Shown: in pieces, positions 32,465 through 41,606 of the stretch
Numbering within the stretch: position 1 is the stretch's first letter
Layout: each line of letters begins with the position of its first letter
Source: Legionella cherrii
Lineage (GTDB): Bacteria > Pseudomonadota > Gammaproteobacteria > Legionellales > Legionellaceae
Direction: 5' to 3'
DNA length: 64,000 nt
Assembly (NCBI RefSeq): GCF_900635815.1
Contig: NZ_LR134173.1
Location: forward strand, 719,501 to 783,500
The notes under the pieces: model-generated
Told to the model about the DNA's origin: nothing
Database searches by the model: none
What the model saw: only the letters and a program-made list of their open reading frames with translations
Program-made: the position numbers and the translations under genes

Positions 32465-32957
32465 GCAGCACTAAAGTCACCACACCCCAAATCACCATTT
32501 CATCCTCTTCCGTAATATCAATGGGTTTAAATTTGGGATTGGCAGGGAGTAATTGTACCTTGCCTGCCTTTTTCGACAGGTGCTTTACGGTCAGTTCACC
32601 ATTGACCGCAGCAATCACAATACGGCCATCGGACGGTTCTATGCTTCTATCGACTAAAAGCCAATCCCCTGAAAAAATACCGGCATTCACCATGGAATCC
32701 CCTGTCGCTTGCAAAACAAAGGTGGAAGCTGGATGCTTTATGAATTTGGTATTTAAATCAAGATACCCCTCAATGTAATCATCGGCAGGTGATGGAAAAC
32801 CTGCTTGTATTTTGCTTGCAAATACCGGCAATTGGTACGCCGCGCGATTCTTTAGTTGCTCTAACTCAACAAGCTGAGATAGGGGAAGACGAACTGCTTT
32901 GGTCGGCTCCCCCTTGGGACGCCCTGCCCCTGGTCTTTTTCCGCCTCGTGGTGACAT
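32451..32957 (-). CDS. umuD: Self-cleaving polymerase V subunit UmuD with N-terminal extension
   Basis: 168 residues from the ATG at 32957. Longer in-frame starts exist but lie at or before the predicted transcription start. The S24 peptidase domain shows the cleavage site Ala52-Gly53 (IQAGFPSPADD), nucleophile Ser88 (ATGDSMV) and Lys125 (LTVKHL). Each is 28 residues later than in E. coli UmuD (24, 60, 97). The extension reads SPRGGKRPGAGRPKGEP then TKAVRLPLSQLVELEQLK, an AT-hook-like GRPKG followed by a ribbon-helix-helix-like segment, which suggests DNA binding. Cleavage would release it from UmuD'. A regulatory role is inference. Confidence 0.93.
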   Translation of the reverse strand: MSPRGGKRPGAGRPKGEPTKAVRLPLSQLVELEQLKNRAAYQLPVFASKIQAGFPSPADDYIEGYLDLNTKFIKHPASTFVLQATGDSMVNAGIFSGDWLLVDRSIEPSDGRIVIAAVNGELTVKHLSKKAGKVQLLPANPKFKPIDITEEDEMVIWGVVTLVLHELV

Positions 32958-32988
32958 AAATGGTTCTTCTTTTGATTTACGTACAATT

Positions 32989-33017
32989 ATCATAGACAGA
33001 AGAAAGCACGCTGTAAA
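32989..33017 (-). promoter_or_regulatory. Predicted sigma70 promoter of umuDC(-dinB)
   Basis: Minus-strand TTTACA (33012-33017) and TATGAT (32989-32994) are separated by exactly 17 bases. Transcription would begin near 32981, about 25 bases before the chosen umuD ATG. This placement supports the short UmuD start. No E. coli-type LexA box is seen. Confidence 0.6.
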
Positions 33018-33275
33018 TCCCATTCCCAAGCCACTTGCACTAAAATTCAACCTAAGTCTTCGAGAATATTAAGAAAAAAACTTTTTAAAATTTTTTATTG
33101 AGACAATGGTTTCATTGCCAATGGATGATCAAAATCAATTCAATTGCGGCATCACCTGAAGGAATAAATCTCCAATGCAATAACACTCTTGGTATTTCAT
33201 AAGCGTGCCTTGGAACAACGACCGCTCATGAAACACGATTAAATCGTTTGGTACTATGGAGTTAATCTAATCAGC
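33018..33275. other. Intergenic region, no gene seen
   Basis: The gap between the umuD promoter and the small acidic protein gene is A/T-rich, with an A/T run at 33070-33100. No ORF, RNA or clear repeat is supported. Confidence 0.4.
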
Positions 33276-33599
33276 TTACTTATTTCCCTCTATGAATGAC
33301 ATTCCCATATTCATGCCTTCGTCAGCACCTTCTTCAAGAAGATTTTCTCCTTTATCTGCTAGTGATTGATTTTGCCCGCCACTTACAGATTGCACAATAT
33401 CATTCAGATTATCAGGTAACATAGTTGAAGCAATCTCCATAAGATCTGAATTAGTTCCTGAAGGGGAGTCCATGCTCATGCTTGAGTCATCATTAGATTG
33501 GTTATCGTTTTTATTTTGTAACATCTGTGCGGCATCGTTTACTATGTCTAAAGAATCGTCTGCTATCTGCTTGGCTACTCCTTCGGCTATCTGAGCCAT
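33276..33599 (-). CDS. Small acidic hypothetical protein
   Basis: 107 residues, rich in Asp, Asn, Ser, Gln and Met, without membrane segments or signal peptide. The middle (NKNDNQSNDDSSMSMDSPSGTNSD) looks disordered. The C-terminus is acidic and glycine-rich (LLEEGADEGMNMGMSFIEGNK). No family is recognised. It is upstream of mnmE on the other side of a 121-base gap and on the same strand. It is probably a separate transcript. An effector or stress-related role cannot be judged. Confidence 0.55.
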   Translation of the reverse strand: MAQIAEGVAKQIADDSLDIVNDAAQMLQNKNDNQSNDDSSMSMDSPSGTNSDLMEIASTMLPDNLNDIVQSVSGGQNQSLADKGENLLEEGADEGMNMGMSFIEGNK

Positions 33600-33720
33600 G
33601 CTGAATACCTCGTTTATAAAGCTCTACATATAAGAATAGCACAAATAATAAACAGACCTAGCCTTGCTGACGGGCCATGCAGTTCAGTCTGAGTGAGCGC
33701 TTGAGTTCCACCGCAAACCG

Positions 33721-35085
33721 TTACTTACCAATGCAGAAGCTGGAAAAGATATACCCTAATAAATCATCAGAAGTGAATTCGCCAGTGATCTCACACAAAC
33801 TTTGATGTGCTTGACGTAAATCCTCGGCTAACAATTCCCCAGCTCGATGCTCGAGCAGTTGTTGTTGGCCAATAGACAGTATTTTTTTGGCTTCATCTAA
33901 TGCGTGCAGATGACGTCTTCTGGCAAGAAAGTGTCCCTCATTCGGTTGATAACCTACAACCTGTTTTATCAATTGTTTCAAACCATCCATTCCTTCTCCA
34001 GATTTTGCAGAGATATAGACGGTATGATCGTGTATTTGCGTAGTATGTCCCAAGGTATCAATTTTATTGAATACGGTAATAACGGGAACTTCTGGAGGTA
34101 ACGCGGTTTTAATTTCTTTTGTTAGATGATGATGCTGCTCTAAATCATTCACATCAACAACAAGTAACACACAATCTGCTTTCTTTAGTTCTTGCCATGC
34201 TCGTTTAATTCCCTCTTTCTCAACTACATCATGCGATTCACGTAACCCTGCGGTATCGATGATGTGTAGGGGAATATCATCCAGTAAAATATGTTCACGC
34301 ATGACATCACGAGTAGTGCCAGCAATTTCGGTAACTATGGCTATATCACGCCCAGCTAAGCAATTAATTAAAGTGGATTTGCCCGCATTAGGCCTTCCAG
34401 CAATCACTACGGATAACCCTTCGCGCAGGATCACCCCTTGATTGGCTTGAGCTCGTATCTCTTCTAATTCGGTTAAAATATTTTGTAATAAAAGGGCAAC
34501 TTTACCGTCATTAAGAAAATCTATTTCCTCTTCTGGGAAGTCAATTGCCGCTTCTACATACAGCCGTAAATGAATAATTTTTTCATTTAATTGATTAATT
34601 TTATTTGAAAACTCACCTTGTAGTGACTTTAAAGCCATTCGCGCGGCAGTTTGTGAACTGGCTTGAATTAGATCAGCTATTGCTTCTGCTTGAGTTAAAT
34701 CAATTTTATCATTTAAAAACGCGCGTTCAGAAAATTCTCCTGGCCGTGCCAATCGAGCTCCTAGTTGAATGCATACTTTGGTCAGCATATCAAGAACAAC
34801 AGGAGAACCATGGGCTTGGATTTCAACAACGTCCTCACCGGTAAACGAATGAGGTGCTTTAAAATAAATCATAATCCCTTGGTCAATTAAAGAATCTAAT
34901 GAGAGTGATTTATTGTTTTCTGTAAATGAGTAAAAGGAGCAAAAAGTTGCCAAGCGGGGGTTTAAGGTCTTATTGCCATTAAGTAATACAGCAATGGAAT
35001 ATGCTTGTGGTCCAGATAACCGGATAATTCCTACCCCACCTCTTCCGGGTGGGGTAGCGATAGCTACTATAGTTTCTGTAAACAT
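33721..35085 (-). CDS. mnmE: tRNA-modification GTPase MnmE
   Basis: 454 residues. With MnmG it installs the 5-carboxymethylaminomethyl group on U34 of certain tRNAs. The N-terminal folate-binding domain begins [22 protein letters not shown], the G domain shows [12 protein letters not shown] and DTAGLRE, and the protein ends in the diagnostic CIGK with catalytic Cys. Its start abuts the yidC stop, which matches the usual rpmH-rnpA-yidD-yidC-mnmE order. Confidence 0.98.
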   Translation of the reverse strand: MFTETIVAIATPPGRGGVGIIRLSGPQAYSIAVLLNGNKTLNPRLATFCSFYSFTENNKSLSLDSLIDQGIMIYFKAPHSFTGEDVVEIQAHGSPVVLDMLTKVCIQLGARLARPGEFSERAFLNDKIDLTQAEAIADLIQASSQTAARMALKSLQGEFSNKINQLNEKIIHLRLYVEAAIDFPEEEIDFLNDGKVALLLQNILTELEEIRAQANQGVILREGLSVVIAGRPNAGKSTLINCLAGRDIAIVTEIAGTTRDVMREHILLDDIPLHIIDTAGLRESHDVVEKEGIKRAWQELKKADCVLLVVDVNDLEQHHHLTKEIKTALPPEVPVITVFNKIDTLGHTTQIHDHTVYISAKSGEGMDGLKQLIKQVVGYQPNEGHFLARRRHLHALDEAKKILSIGQQQLLEHRAGELLAEDLRQAHQSLCEITGEFTSDDLLGYIFSSFCIGK

Positions 35086-36759
35086 TTATTTAGCTGGAAC
35101 AAGTTTTTTTACAGGTTTTTCATCAGAATATTTACGGGTAATGTACCATTGTTGCAATATAGATAAAGTATTATTCACAATCCAATACAATACCAAACCG
35201 GCTGGAAAATTCCAAAACAAGCCTGTAAATAATACCGGTAAAAACATCATGACTTTTGCTTGCATTGGATCTGGAGGCGCTGGATTTAATTTTTGTTGAA
35301 TCAGCATCGTAGCCCCCATAATTAATGGCAATACATGATAGGGATCAGCTGAAGCCAAATCTTTAATCCAGAAAATAAAGGGCGCTTGTCTTAACTCAAC
35401 ACTTTCCAGTAAAACCCAATACAGAGCAATAAAGACTGGAATTTGAATCACGATCGGTAAACAGCCGCCCAAAGGATTTACTTTTTCCTGTTTGTATAAC
35501 TCCATGGTAGCCTGGCTGATTTTTGCTTTGTCATCACCATATCGCTCGCGCAAGGCTTGTAATTTAGGCTGTAACTTACGCATTCCAGCCATTGATTTAT
35601 AGCTAGCAGCAGATAAACGATAAAAGGCAAGCTTGATTAATACGGTCACTAAAACGATAGACCAACCCCAGTTGCCTACAACATTATAAATCGCTTTCAT
35701 CACCGAGAATAATAGCGATGATAAAAACCATAAAATTCCATAATCCACGGTAAGATCAAGCGATGGAGCAATCTTTTCTAAGACACTGGTAATTTCTGGG
35801 CCTACGTATAATTTAGCACTGACCGTTTTTTGCTCTGCAGGTTTCAGTGTAATCGGGTTGCTTACAGCACCAATGGTATAATCATTATTTACCGCTCGTG
35901 TATAAAATTTATTATTCGTATCCGCAGTTGGAATCCACGCGGTTAAAAAATAGTGTTGCTGCATGGCAATCCAGCCACCTTTACTGTCCACATCCAGGTT
36001 TGCTTTATTCATGTCACTAAAGCTTACTTTTTGATAACGATGTTTTCCTGGTTCTGAATAGGAAGCGCCCGTATATGAGCCAACATGAAATACACTTGAT
36101 TTGTCTTCTTTGGGTGAACTACGTAACAGCTGCGTATTCAAATATCCAGTCCAATTAGTGCTGCTGTTATTAACAAGCTTGTAATTTACCTCAATGAGGT
36201 AGCTGCCTTTAGTAAAAATGAGTTCTTTTTTTACATCGAGTCCTTCATCATTTTTTCCACTAAGTGTCACTACTAATTGCTTCTGATCGGGAGCCAATTC
36301 GTATTGTTGTTTTGGGGTTGTAAAATTAAAATTAAGTGCCTGAACATTCTGTCCTGCAGGAACGAAAAGACTGCTGTTCGCTACATAACGCTCGGTAGGT
36401 TGATTTTGTAACAGCAGAAATGGCTTATTTTTTTCATCCACACTTTGAGGATAATCAAGGAGCTTTCCAGAAACTACATCGCCATGCTGCAGATCAATAC
36501 TTACATCTAAAACGTCTGTTTTCACACGAACTAATGGGGCATTGCTGTTATTAGCTTGCTCAACAACTGGAGTTGTTGGAGTTGATGTATTGGTATTAGA
36601 GGGAGCTACTTGAGGTAACAATGGCTGGCCACTATTCTCCTGGCTCATCGCATTTTCTGTTGGCATAGGCTTAGCAGGATAATCTATTTGCCAGGCATTC
36701 CAAAGTGATAAACTAACTAGCGCAAGCGCCATATATAAAACAATACGTCGTATATCCAT
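35086..36759 (-). CDS. yidC: Membrane protein insertase YidC
   Basis: 557 residues from the ATG at 36759, which overlaps the yidD stop (TGATG). A longer frame to 36918 merely runs through yidD. The N-terminal signal anchor starts [24 protein letters not shown] large periplasmic domain (about 60-340) is followed by the conserved insertase core with [42 protein letters not shown] coil and [19 protein letters not shown]. It inserts proteins into the inner membrane alone or with SecYEG. The C-terminus is Lys-rich. Length is normal. Confidence 0.98.
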   Translation of the reverse strand: MDIRRIVLYMALALVSLSLWNAWQIDYPAKPMPTENAMSQENSGQPLLPQVAPSNTNTSTPTTPVVEQANNSNAPLVRVKTDVLDVSIDLQHGDVVSGKLLDYPQSVDEKNKPFLLLQNQPTERYVANSSLFVPAGQNVQALNFNFTTPKQQYELAPDQKQLVVTLSGKNDEGLDVKKELIFTKGSYLIEVNYKLVNNSSTNWTGYLNTQLLRSSPKEDKSSVFHVGSYTGASYSEPGKHRYQKVSFSDMNKANLDVDSKGGWIAMQQHYFLTAWIPTADTNNKFYTRAVNNDYTIGAVSNPITLKPAEQKTVSAKLYVGPEITSVLEKIAPSLDLTVDYGILWFLSSLLFSVMKAIYNVVGNWGWSIVLVTVLIKLAFYRLSAASYKSMAGMRKLQPKLQALRERYGDDKAKISQATMELYKQEKVNPLGGCLPIVIQIPVFIALYWVLLESVELRQAPFIFWIKDLASADPYHVLPLIMGATMLIQQKLNPAPPDPMQAKVMMFLPVLFTGLFWNFPAGLVLYWIVNNTLSILQQWYITRKYSDEKPVKKLVPAK

Positions 36760-37007
36760 CAATGATTCTCGTTGTTGGGGAGTACTGGATCGTAACCACC
36801 GCGTGACCAAGGGTGGCACCGTAATACTCTTTTTAAAGCCATCCATAAACCTTTGGTTATGCCACATTGTTGGATAGCGCTTTCCGCATATTGTGAACAA
36901 CTTGGGTAATATCGGCAACTTGGCTTTAACAAGGGGCTAATCAAATATTGATATAGTTTGATGGGAAAACAAACTATTTTTCGTAACATGAGATTAATTT
37001 TTTCCAT
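36759..37007 (-). CDS. yidD: Membrane protein insertion efficiency factor YidD
   Basis: 82 residues containing [31 protein letters not shown] and [15 protein letters not shown], the complete YidD signature with its conserved Cys residues. The gene overlaps rnpA by 34 bases and yidC by one. A second in-frame ATG at 36989 gives a protein closer in length to E. coli YidD at the N-terminus; the start is therefore uncertain. Confidence 0.95.
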   Translation of the reverse strand: MEKINLMLRKIVCFPIKLYQYLISPLLKPSCRYYPSCSQYAESAIQQCGITKGLWMALKRVLRCHPWSRGGYDPVLPNNENH

Positions 37008-37318
37008 GTTTTGCCCATTCTAGCGTTTATACTTGCACTTGTTTGTTTTGCTACGCCTTGTCTTGCTAAAAAAACCACATCGACTGCAGGTAGTTCTTCT
37101 TGTCGAAAGCTTTCTCTTAACAGCCGTTTGATACGATTTCGATCATGAGCTTTTGCTATCACTTTTTTTGATAACGCCAGCCCAAGTCGTGCATAACCTA
37201 AATTATTCTCTCTAAAGAGAATGATAAATTCGGATGTTACTATTTTTTTTGCTTGTTCAAACACATGATTATAATCTTTTTTAGTTAATAATCGTTGTGT
37301 TTTTTTAAATGCAAACAC
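36974..37318 (-). CDS. rnpA: Ribonuclease P protein component
   Basis: 114 residues. RnpA assists the catalytic RNA in 5' maturation of tRNA. The signature [13 protein letters not shown] (about 54-66) is present as [22 protein letters not shown], and the N-terminus [22 protein letters not shown] is typical. The start is a GTG at 37316-37318 that directly follows the rpmH stop codon (TAAGTG) in the same frame, so no spacer exists and coupling or ribosome re-initiation is likely. Confidence 0.97.
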   Translation of the reverse strand: MFAFKKTQRLLTKKDYNHVFEQAKKIVTSEFIILFRENNLGYARLGLALSKKVIAKAHDRNRIKRLLRESFRQEELPAVDVVFLARQGVAKQTSASINARMGKTWKKLISCYEK

Positions 37319-37453
37319 TTATGCAGTCAAACGCTTACGGCCTTTAGCACGACGACGTTTAATTACTAATCTACCTGCACGAGTAGCCATACGCTCACGA
37401 AAACCATGATCACGTTTACGTTTTAAATTACTGGGTTGAAAGGTACGTTTCAT
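37319..37453 (-). CDS. rpmH: 50S ribosomal protein L34
   Basis: 44 residues, [20 protein letters not shown] followed by [20 protein letters not shown] and ending RLTA. This is a near-perfect L34 and marks the classic origin-proximal operon. It is short enough to be overlooked by length filters. It is the first gene of rpmH-rnpA-yidD-yidC-mnmE and is preceded by a strong promoter. Confidence 0.98.
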   Translation of the reverse strand: MKRTFQPSNLKRKRDHGFRERMATRAGRLVIKRRRAKGRKRLTA

Positions 37454-37485
37454 GATGAACCTGCTAATAAATTATGAGGCTGGCA

Positions 37486-37514
37486 ATGATAGAGAACTTT
37501 TTTTCTACTGTCAA
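37486..37514 (-). promoter_or_regulatory. Sigma70 promoter of the rpmH operon
   Basis: A consensus -35 TTGACA (37509-37514) and a -10 TATCAT (37486-37491) are spaced by exactly 17 bases on the minus strand. The start of transcription would be near 37479, leaving a leader of about 26 bases before the rpmH ATG at 37453. The near-consensus form suits a ribosomal-protein operon. Confidence 0.8.
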
Positions 37515-37952
37515 TTTTAGCATTTGATTATTTTTTGTATCTTTTCTTTTTTTAATTTGAAATGTGCTCGCTGTTAATAACTTAATTAAATTTATTTTTT
37601 AAATTTATTTTTATTATTATGTCTTATATCTCTTGTTGATAACTTTCTTAATTTAATTAAAATCAATAAGTTAATTAATAAATAAGTTTGTTTGTAAGCT
37701 CTTTTTAAGCCTGTGATCTATTTGTATGTATTTTTATGTTTTGCTTTATTCATTGTTTTATTAGCATCTTATTCCCGTTATTCGATCCTATTTATTCATA
37801 GGTAACTTGAGTCAATGTGCTTTGATTTTTAACATTTATTAAGAGGGTGTTCGGGAATAACTTATCTTTTTTGCAGGATAAAAAATTATTTATTGATTAA
37901 AATATACTTTGATAACTTCATTTATAAAGATTAAAAAGTAAAAAGAGGCAAT
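37515..37952. other. Very AT-rich region next to rpmH
   Basis: About 440 bases of extremely A/T-rich DNA with runs such as 37576-37620. It has two DnaA-box-like sites with one mismatch each: TGTTAATAA near 37570 and TGTTGATAA at 37634-37642. No ORF is supported. In related genomes the origin lies between rpmH and dnaA, so this may be one side of an interrupted origin. Confidence 0.45.
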
Positions 37953-39476
37953 TTATTTTGTCCAATATTTATCTGGAGCAATAATATGATGAGGATCAAT
38001 CGCCTCTTTAATTTTTTTGATCAAAGACCAATAAGGGCTCTCTAAATTAACAAGAGAGTTGATAACATGGAACGGTACGCGATGGGGGACAAACCCTTGT
38101 TCTATCCCTCGTTCTAAAAGATCCCGATAAAAAGCATGCGCTTTGTCTTTGCCAGTAGGATCAGAAAGATTGAATGCGACACGCGCTAATCCTACTAACA
38201 CATCGGATTTGTAGGGAAGGACGTGAAATCGGTTATCAGTAACTTGGTGCAGCTCCGCTGACGTACTGACAAGCTCATGAAAGGAAAGTAAGTTTTCTGA
38301 TGTTGCTGCGAAGAGGACAATATACCATATAAAGCCAACACCATCTTCTGCTAATTCTAAATACCTGTCTTGAGGAACATCAATTTGCAGGAGTTGATAT
38401 TGTTCTTTTAAATTATGTTCATTCGGATATCCTTTAGAGTAACTCAATGACATCTCCAATAAATCAACTAATGAGGCAATTCGACTAAAATGCTTTTGCA
38501 TAAAAGGATGATGAAACACTTTTTTTAAACGCAAAATGTTTTTATCACCAATGGAGTAACCTTTTAAGCCTGCGTTTCGTATGAGCTTTTTTAACATTTT
38601 TTTTCTGGCTTGGTGCAACGAGACGTCCGTACTCGCTATGATGCAGGAATAAGAATATCCACCCGTTTGTGTCGGAGGGAGTAAAGCCTTGCTCCATCTT
38701 CCACTAAGTATATTGCTGTGGCCATTTAGGGCATTATATTGATGATAAATATCAATGGTCTTAGCCAAGGCTGTTTTATCAGGAGCACTGATGTAAAAGG
38801 TGGTGATGTATTTGGGTTGGTGATATAACGCTATGGTCATCGCGGTGACTATAGCAAAATCGCCTTGAATAAATAAACCTTCTAAGAGAGGACCAACACC
38901 AATTCTGATGGATGGGGTGAGTTGTTTTTTACAAAGCACATTTATCCCATCGTTATAAAGGGAGCCATCTGGAAGTACGCATTCAATAGCACGAATGGTA
39001 TGAATAGCCGATCCTAAAACCCCCACGCCTTTATCCAAGATATTACCTATAATGCTGGTATTTGGGCCGGCTCCGGTAATGGAACTCATGAATTGAGCTT
39101 TTTTGCTATCAAGAAAGGTACGTAAGTCGCCTTGCGTTACTCCGGGCTGAATGGTGATTATTCCTGTTTTTTCGTCAAAATGAATCACTTGTTTCATTTT
39201 GGATAGGTCTACAACCACTGATTTTTTATGTTTTGGTATGGCACTACCCAATCCCCAATTACGACCAGTGCTAATCGGATATAATGAGATTTGGAATTTA
39301 TTCGCTAATAAAACCAGTTTTTGCACGTCTTCCTTGCACTCGGGTTGGAATACGGCATCAATCTCCGCTTCAATACCTAAGGTGTTTTTTTTATAAAAGG
39401 CAAGATCTGGTTCTTTAATGATTGTTCCCGTACCTTGAAGTTGTTCGAAAAAAGAATCCGGTATGTTCTGATCCAT
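37953..39476 (-). CDS. VAO/PCMH-family FAD-linked oxidoreductase (4-cresol dehydrogenase-like)
   Basis: 507 residues from the ATG at 39476, which has GGAAG about nine bases upstream; a GTG at 39503 would add nine residues. The FAD-binding PCMH domain is clear (LYPISTGRNWGLGSAIPKHKK, VVVDLSKMKQVIHFDEKTGIITIQPGVTQGDL, GNILDKGVGVLG), followed by the VAO C-terminal domain. The ISTGRNWG/GxGSA pattern matches the flavoprotein subunit of 4-cresol dehydrogenase and vanillyl-alcohol oxidase. I cannot identify the covalent flavin attachment residue or the substrate. No cytochrome partner gene is adjacent. It lies between rpmH and dnaA, not typical for the location. Confidence 0.8.
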   Translation of the reverse strand: MDQNIPDSFFEQLQGTGTIIKEPDLAFYKKNTLGIEAEIDAVFQPECKEDVQKLVLLANKFQISLYPISTGRNWGLGSAIPKHKKSVVVDLSKMKQVIHFDEKTGIITIQPGVTQGDLRTFLDSKKAQFMSSITGAGPNTSIIGNILDKGVGVLGSAIHTIRAIECVLPDGSLYNDGINVLCKKQLTPSIRIGVGPLLEGLFIQGDFAIVTAMTIALYHQPKYITTFYISAPDKTALAKTIDIYHQYNALNGHSNILSGRWSKALLPPTQTGGYSYSCIIASTDVSLHQARKKMLKKLIRNAGLKGYSIGDKNILRLKKVFHHPFMQKHFSRIASLVDLLEMSLSYSKGYPNEHNLKEQYQLLQIDVPQDRYLELAEDGVGFIWYIVLFAATSENLLSFHELVSTSAELHQVTDNRFHVLPYKSDVLVGLARVAFNLSDPTGKDKAHAFYRDLLERGIEQGFVPHRVPFHVINSLVNLESPYWSLIKKIKEAIDPHHIIAPDKYWTK

Positions 39477-39827
39477 ATTTTTTCTTCCAGATAGCTGACT
39501 CACTCGCTAGGCCATGCAAGTCCAAACTATTATTGAGTATAGGATATAAAGAGTAATGAATTGGTAACGGTTAAAAATAATCATGCATTGTTTCCGTTTT
39601 GAATCGATTAAAACTTCTGGAAATTCTCTTGATATGGTCTACATTTAAACAATATGACTTTTGTAATCCACTTAAAGGTTTAGTGTTTAAAGAGATGTAT
39701 TAGCAATGCGATGTATGGGATTAACGGTGTTAACTGAATAATAATTTAAAAAAATCTCCAAATTCTCATTTCAAGCATTAGCTACAGAAACAGATTAAGA
39801 GCGCAACATGCTATTTTCTAAAAGAGA
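39477..39827. other. Divergent intergenic region
   Basis: About 350 A/T-rich bases between divergent genes. Promoters for both should be here. No gene, RNA or distinct repeat is supported. Confidence 0.35.
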
Positions 39828-40646
39828 ATGAGTTTTGGGGTCAACGTGAAGAATTTGTATGTAAAAACGATCAAACCCAGACATTTAACTGATTCACAAA
39901 AACAAGAACTGGTTGCATTGCATCAACAGCAAATTAATCTCGACGCGCAAACTATTTTGGATTATCTGCTCCCGCGCGATTATCTACTGTTCTATTACCA
40001 TAAAAAAAGCCATCATTTGGTTGCTACCATAGGCGTACAGATCATTAATTTTAAAAAAACAGCGATTATTTATTTTGGCAATGTAGTGGTCGATCCATCC
40101 TGTGCACATGAAGGGTGTATTTCTCATGCTTCAGCCAAATATATTTTTCGTTTATTTTTAAAATATCCATTCAAACGCAAATACTGCTCCGGTTTAGCCT
40201 CAAGCTCGGGTTCTTTAGTCTATTCTTTAAAGCACAAACCCTCATGGCCTAATCCTGATGAAGAAACGCCTGAGGACATCACTCAACTGATGATCAAAGC
40301 CCTACATGAAATAGGAGTAGACAGTTACCGAGTGGAACAGGGAAATCTAATTGCTACCAATCTAGCGAATAAAATAACAAAAGAGTTCCATGTGAAGCAA
40401 AAACCTCCTACTGCAGCAGAGTCTTTTTTTAAACGAATAAACCCAGGGGCAGAACAAGGGGAGCAAGTATTTTTTCTAAATCCTTTTACTTTAACAAATG
40501 CCCTCGATTTAGCCATTCATGCGTTGCATGGGCATTTAATTAAAAGCCCAAGGTTTTATCGCCGTATAAAGAAATATAAACAGGAAAAACCATTTTTTTG
40601 TCTTATTATCTTGGGGATATGCATTGTTAAAAATAAAATTTGGTGA
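39828..40646 (+). CDS. Hypothetical protein
   Basis: 272 residues. There is no signal peptide. The central part (HLVATIGVQIINFKKTAIIYFGNVVVDPSCAHEGCISHASAKYIFRLFLKYPF) has the look of an acetyltransferase-like core, strand-strand-helix, but no clear acyl-CoA loop is seen. A hydrophobic patch lies at the extreme C-terminus (FFCLIILGICIV). The protein contains many Lys and His residues. I do not recognise the family. Start alternatives exist at an ATG a few codons downstream. Confidence 0.6.
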   Translation: MSFGVNVKNLYVKTIKPRHLTDSQKQELVALHQQQINLDAQTILDYLLPRDYLLFYYHKKSHHLVATIGVQIINFKKTAIIYFGNVVVDPSCAHEGCISHASAKYIFRLFLKYPFKRKYCSGLASSSGSLVYSLKHKPSWPNPDEETPEDITQLMIKALHEIGVDSYRVEQGNLIATNLANKITKEFHVKQKPPTAAESFFKRINPGAEQGEQVFFLNPFTLTNALDLAIHALHGHLIKSPRFYRRIKKYKQEKPFFCLIILGICIVKNKIW

Positions 40647-40797
40647 AGCAGCGGTGATCTCGAGCACCTCAAAAGCAGCGTTCACATACAATCCATCACG
40701 TTCAAAGTTTGCCCTATAGTTGTTTAAAATAAAGGTCAAGTGTAAGATGAAAACCAAGTTTTAGATTTGAAAGATAACTCCAAGAAAAGAAGGAGAT

Positions 40798-41475
40798 ATG
40801 GACTCTCTTTACAAACAACTGATTCGATCTTCAATTTTAGGAACGCTGGTGTTGCTCGCGCTCCTTTTTATCCCTGCCGGTACCCTGAACTATTGGCAAG
40901 GTTGGGTTTATATGGCGGTATTGATGAGTGCATCTGCCGCATACAGCGTATATCTAGCAAAACATGATCCAGCGCTTCTCAAGCGCCGTACCGAAGCGGG
41001 CATAGCGTATGAGAAGGAACCTGCTCAGAAAATCATTATGTTTTTACTTTTTGTGAGCTGTACCGTGCTTATTGTTCTGCCGCCGCTCGATGTGCGCTTC
41101 GGTTGGTCGCTGGTACCGAGGTACGTCTCGTTCATCGGGGACGTGCTGGTTGTTTTCTCATTCTACATTTTTTATCTTGTCTCGAAAGTGAATACTTATG
41201 CTGCTGCCAACATTCGTGTTGAAGAGGGGCAAAAAGTGATAACCACTGGTCTATACGGGGTCGTCCGTCACCCGATGTACCTTGGCGCCATCTTTCTTTT
41301 CATCGGCACGCCGCTTGCACTTGGTTCTTGGTGGACGCTGCTTTGGGTTCCCGTCCTTTTGTCCATTCTCGTTGCTCGTATCCTAAATGAAGAAAAAATA
41401 CTTGCACGGGATTTGCCAGGATATACGGAGTATCAAAAAAAAGTGACCACACGGCTTTTACCGTTTATTTGGTAA
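40798..41475 (+). CDS. Isoprenylcysteine carboxyl methyltransferase-family membrane protein
   Basis: 225 residues with five or so membrane helices. The C-terminal signature TGLYGVVRHPMYLGAIFLFIGTPLALGS and NEEKILARDLPGYTEYQKKV matches the ICMT/PEMT methyltransferase-like family, which binds S-adenosylmethionine. The substrate in bacteria is usually unknown. Base composition is visibly richer in G and C than the flanking genes, with codons such as GCG, CTC and CGC more frequent, which suggests recent acquisition. A good ribosome site (AAGGAGAT) precedes the ATG. Flanked by unrelated orphans. Confidence 0.85.
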   Translation: MDSLYKQLIRSSILGTLVLLALLFIPAGTLNYWQGWVYMAVLMSASAAYSVYLAKHDPALLKRRTEAGIAYEKEPAQKIIMFLLFVSCTVLIVLPPLDVRFGWSLVPRYVSFIGDVLVVFSFYIFYLVSKVNTYAAANIRVEEGQKVITTGLYGVVRHPMYLGAIFLFIGTPLALGSWWTLLWVPVLLSILVARILNEEKILARDLPGYTEYQKKVTTRLLPFIW

Positions 41476-41606
41476 CTAAAATAATACAGTATTCTTCAAC
41501 TTGTTATCGTCGTTCCACGATTATCGATTCGATTAGGTATCCATAACGGAGCGCAAAATTAAATAAAAAATTAGCTCTAATGAGCTAAGCAGATCCTTTT
41601 AACATC

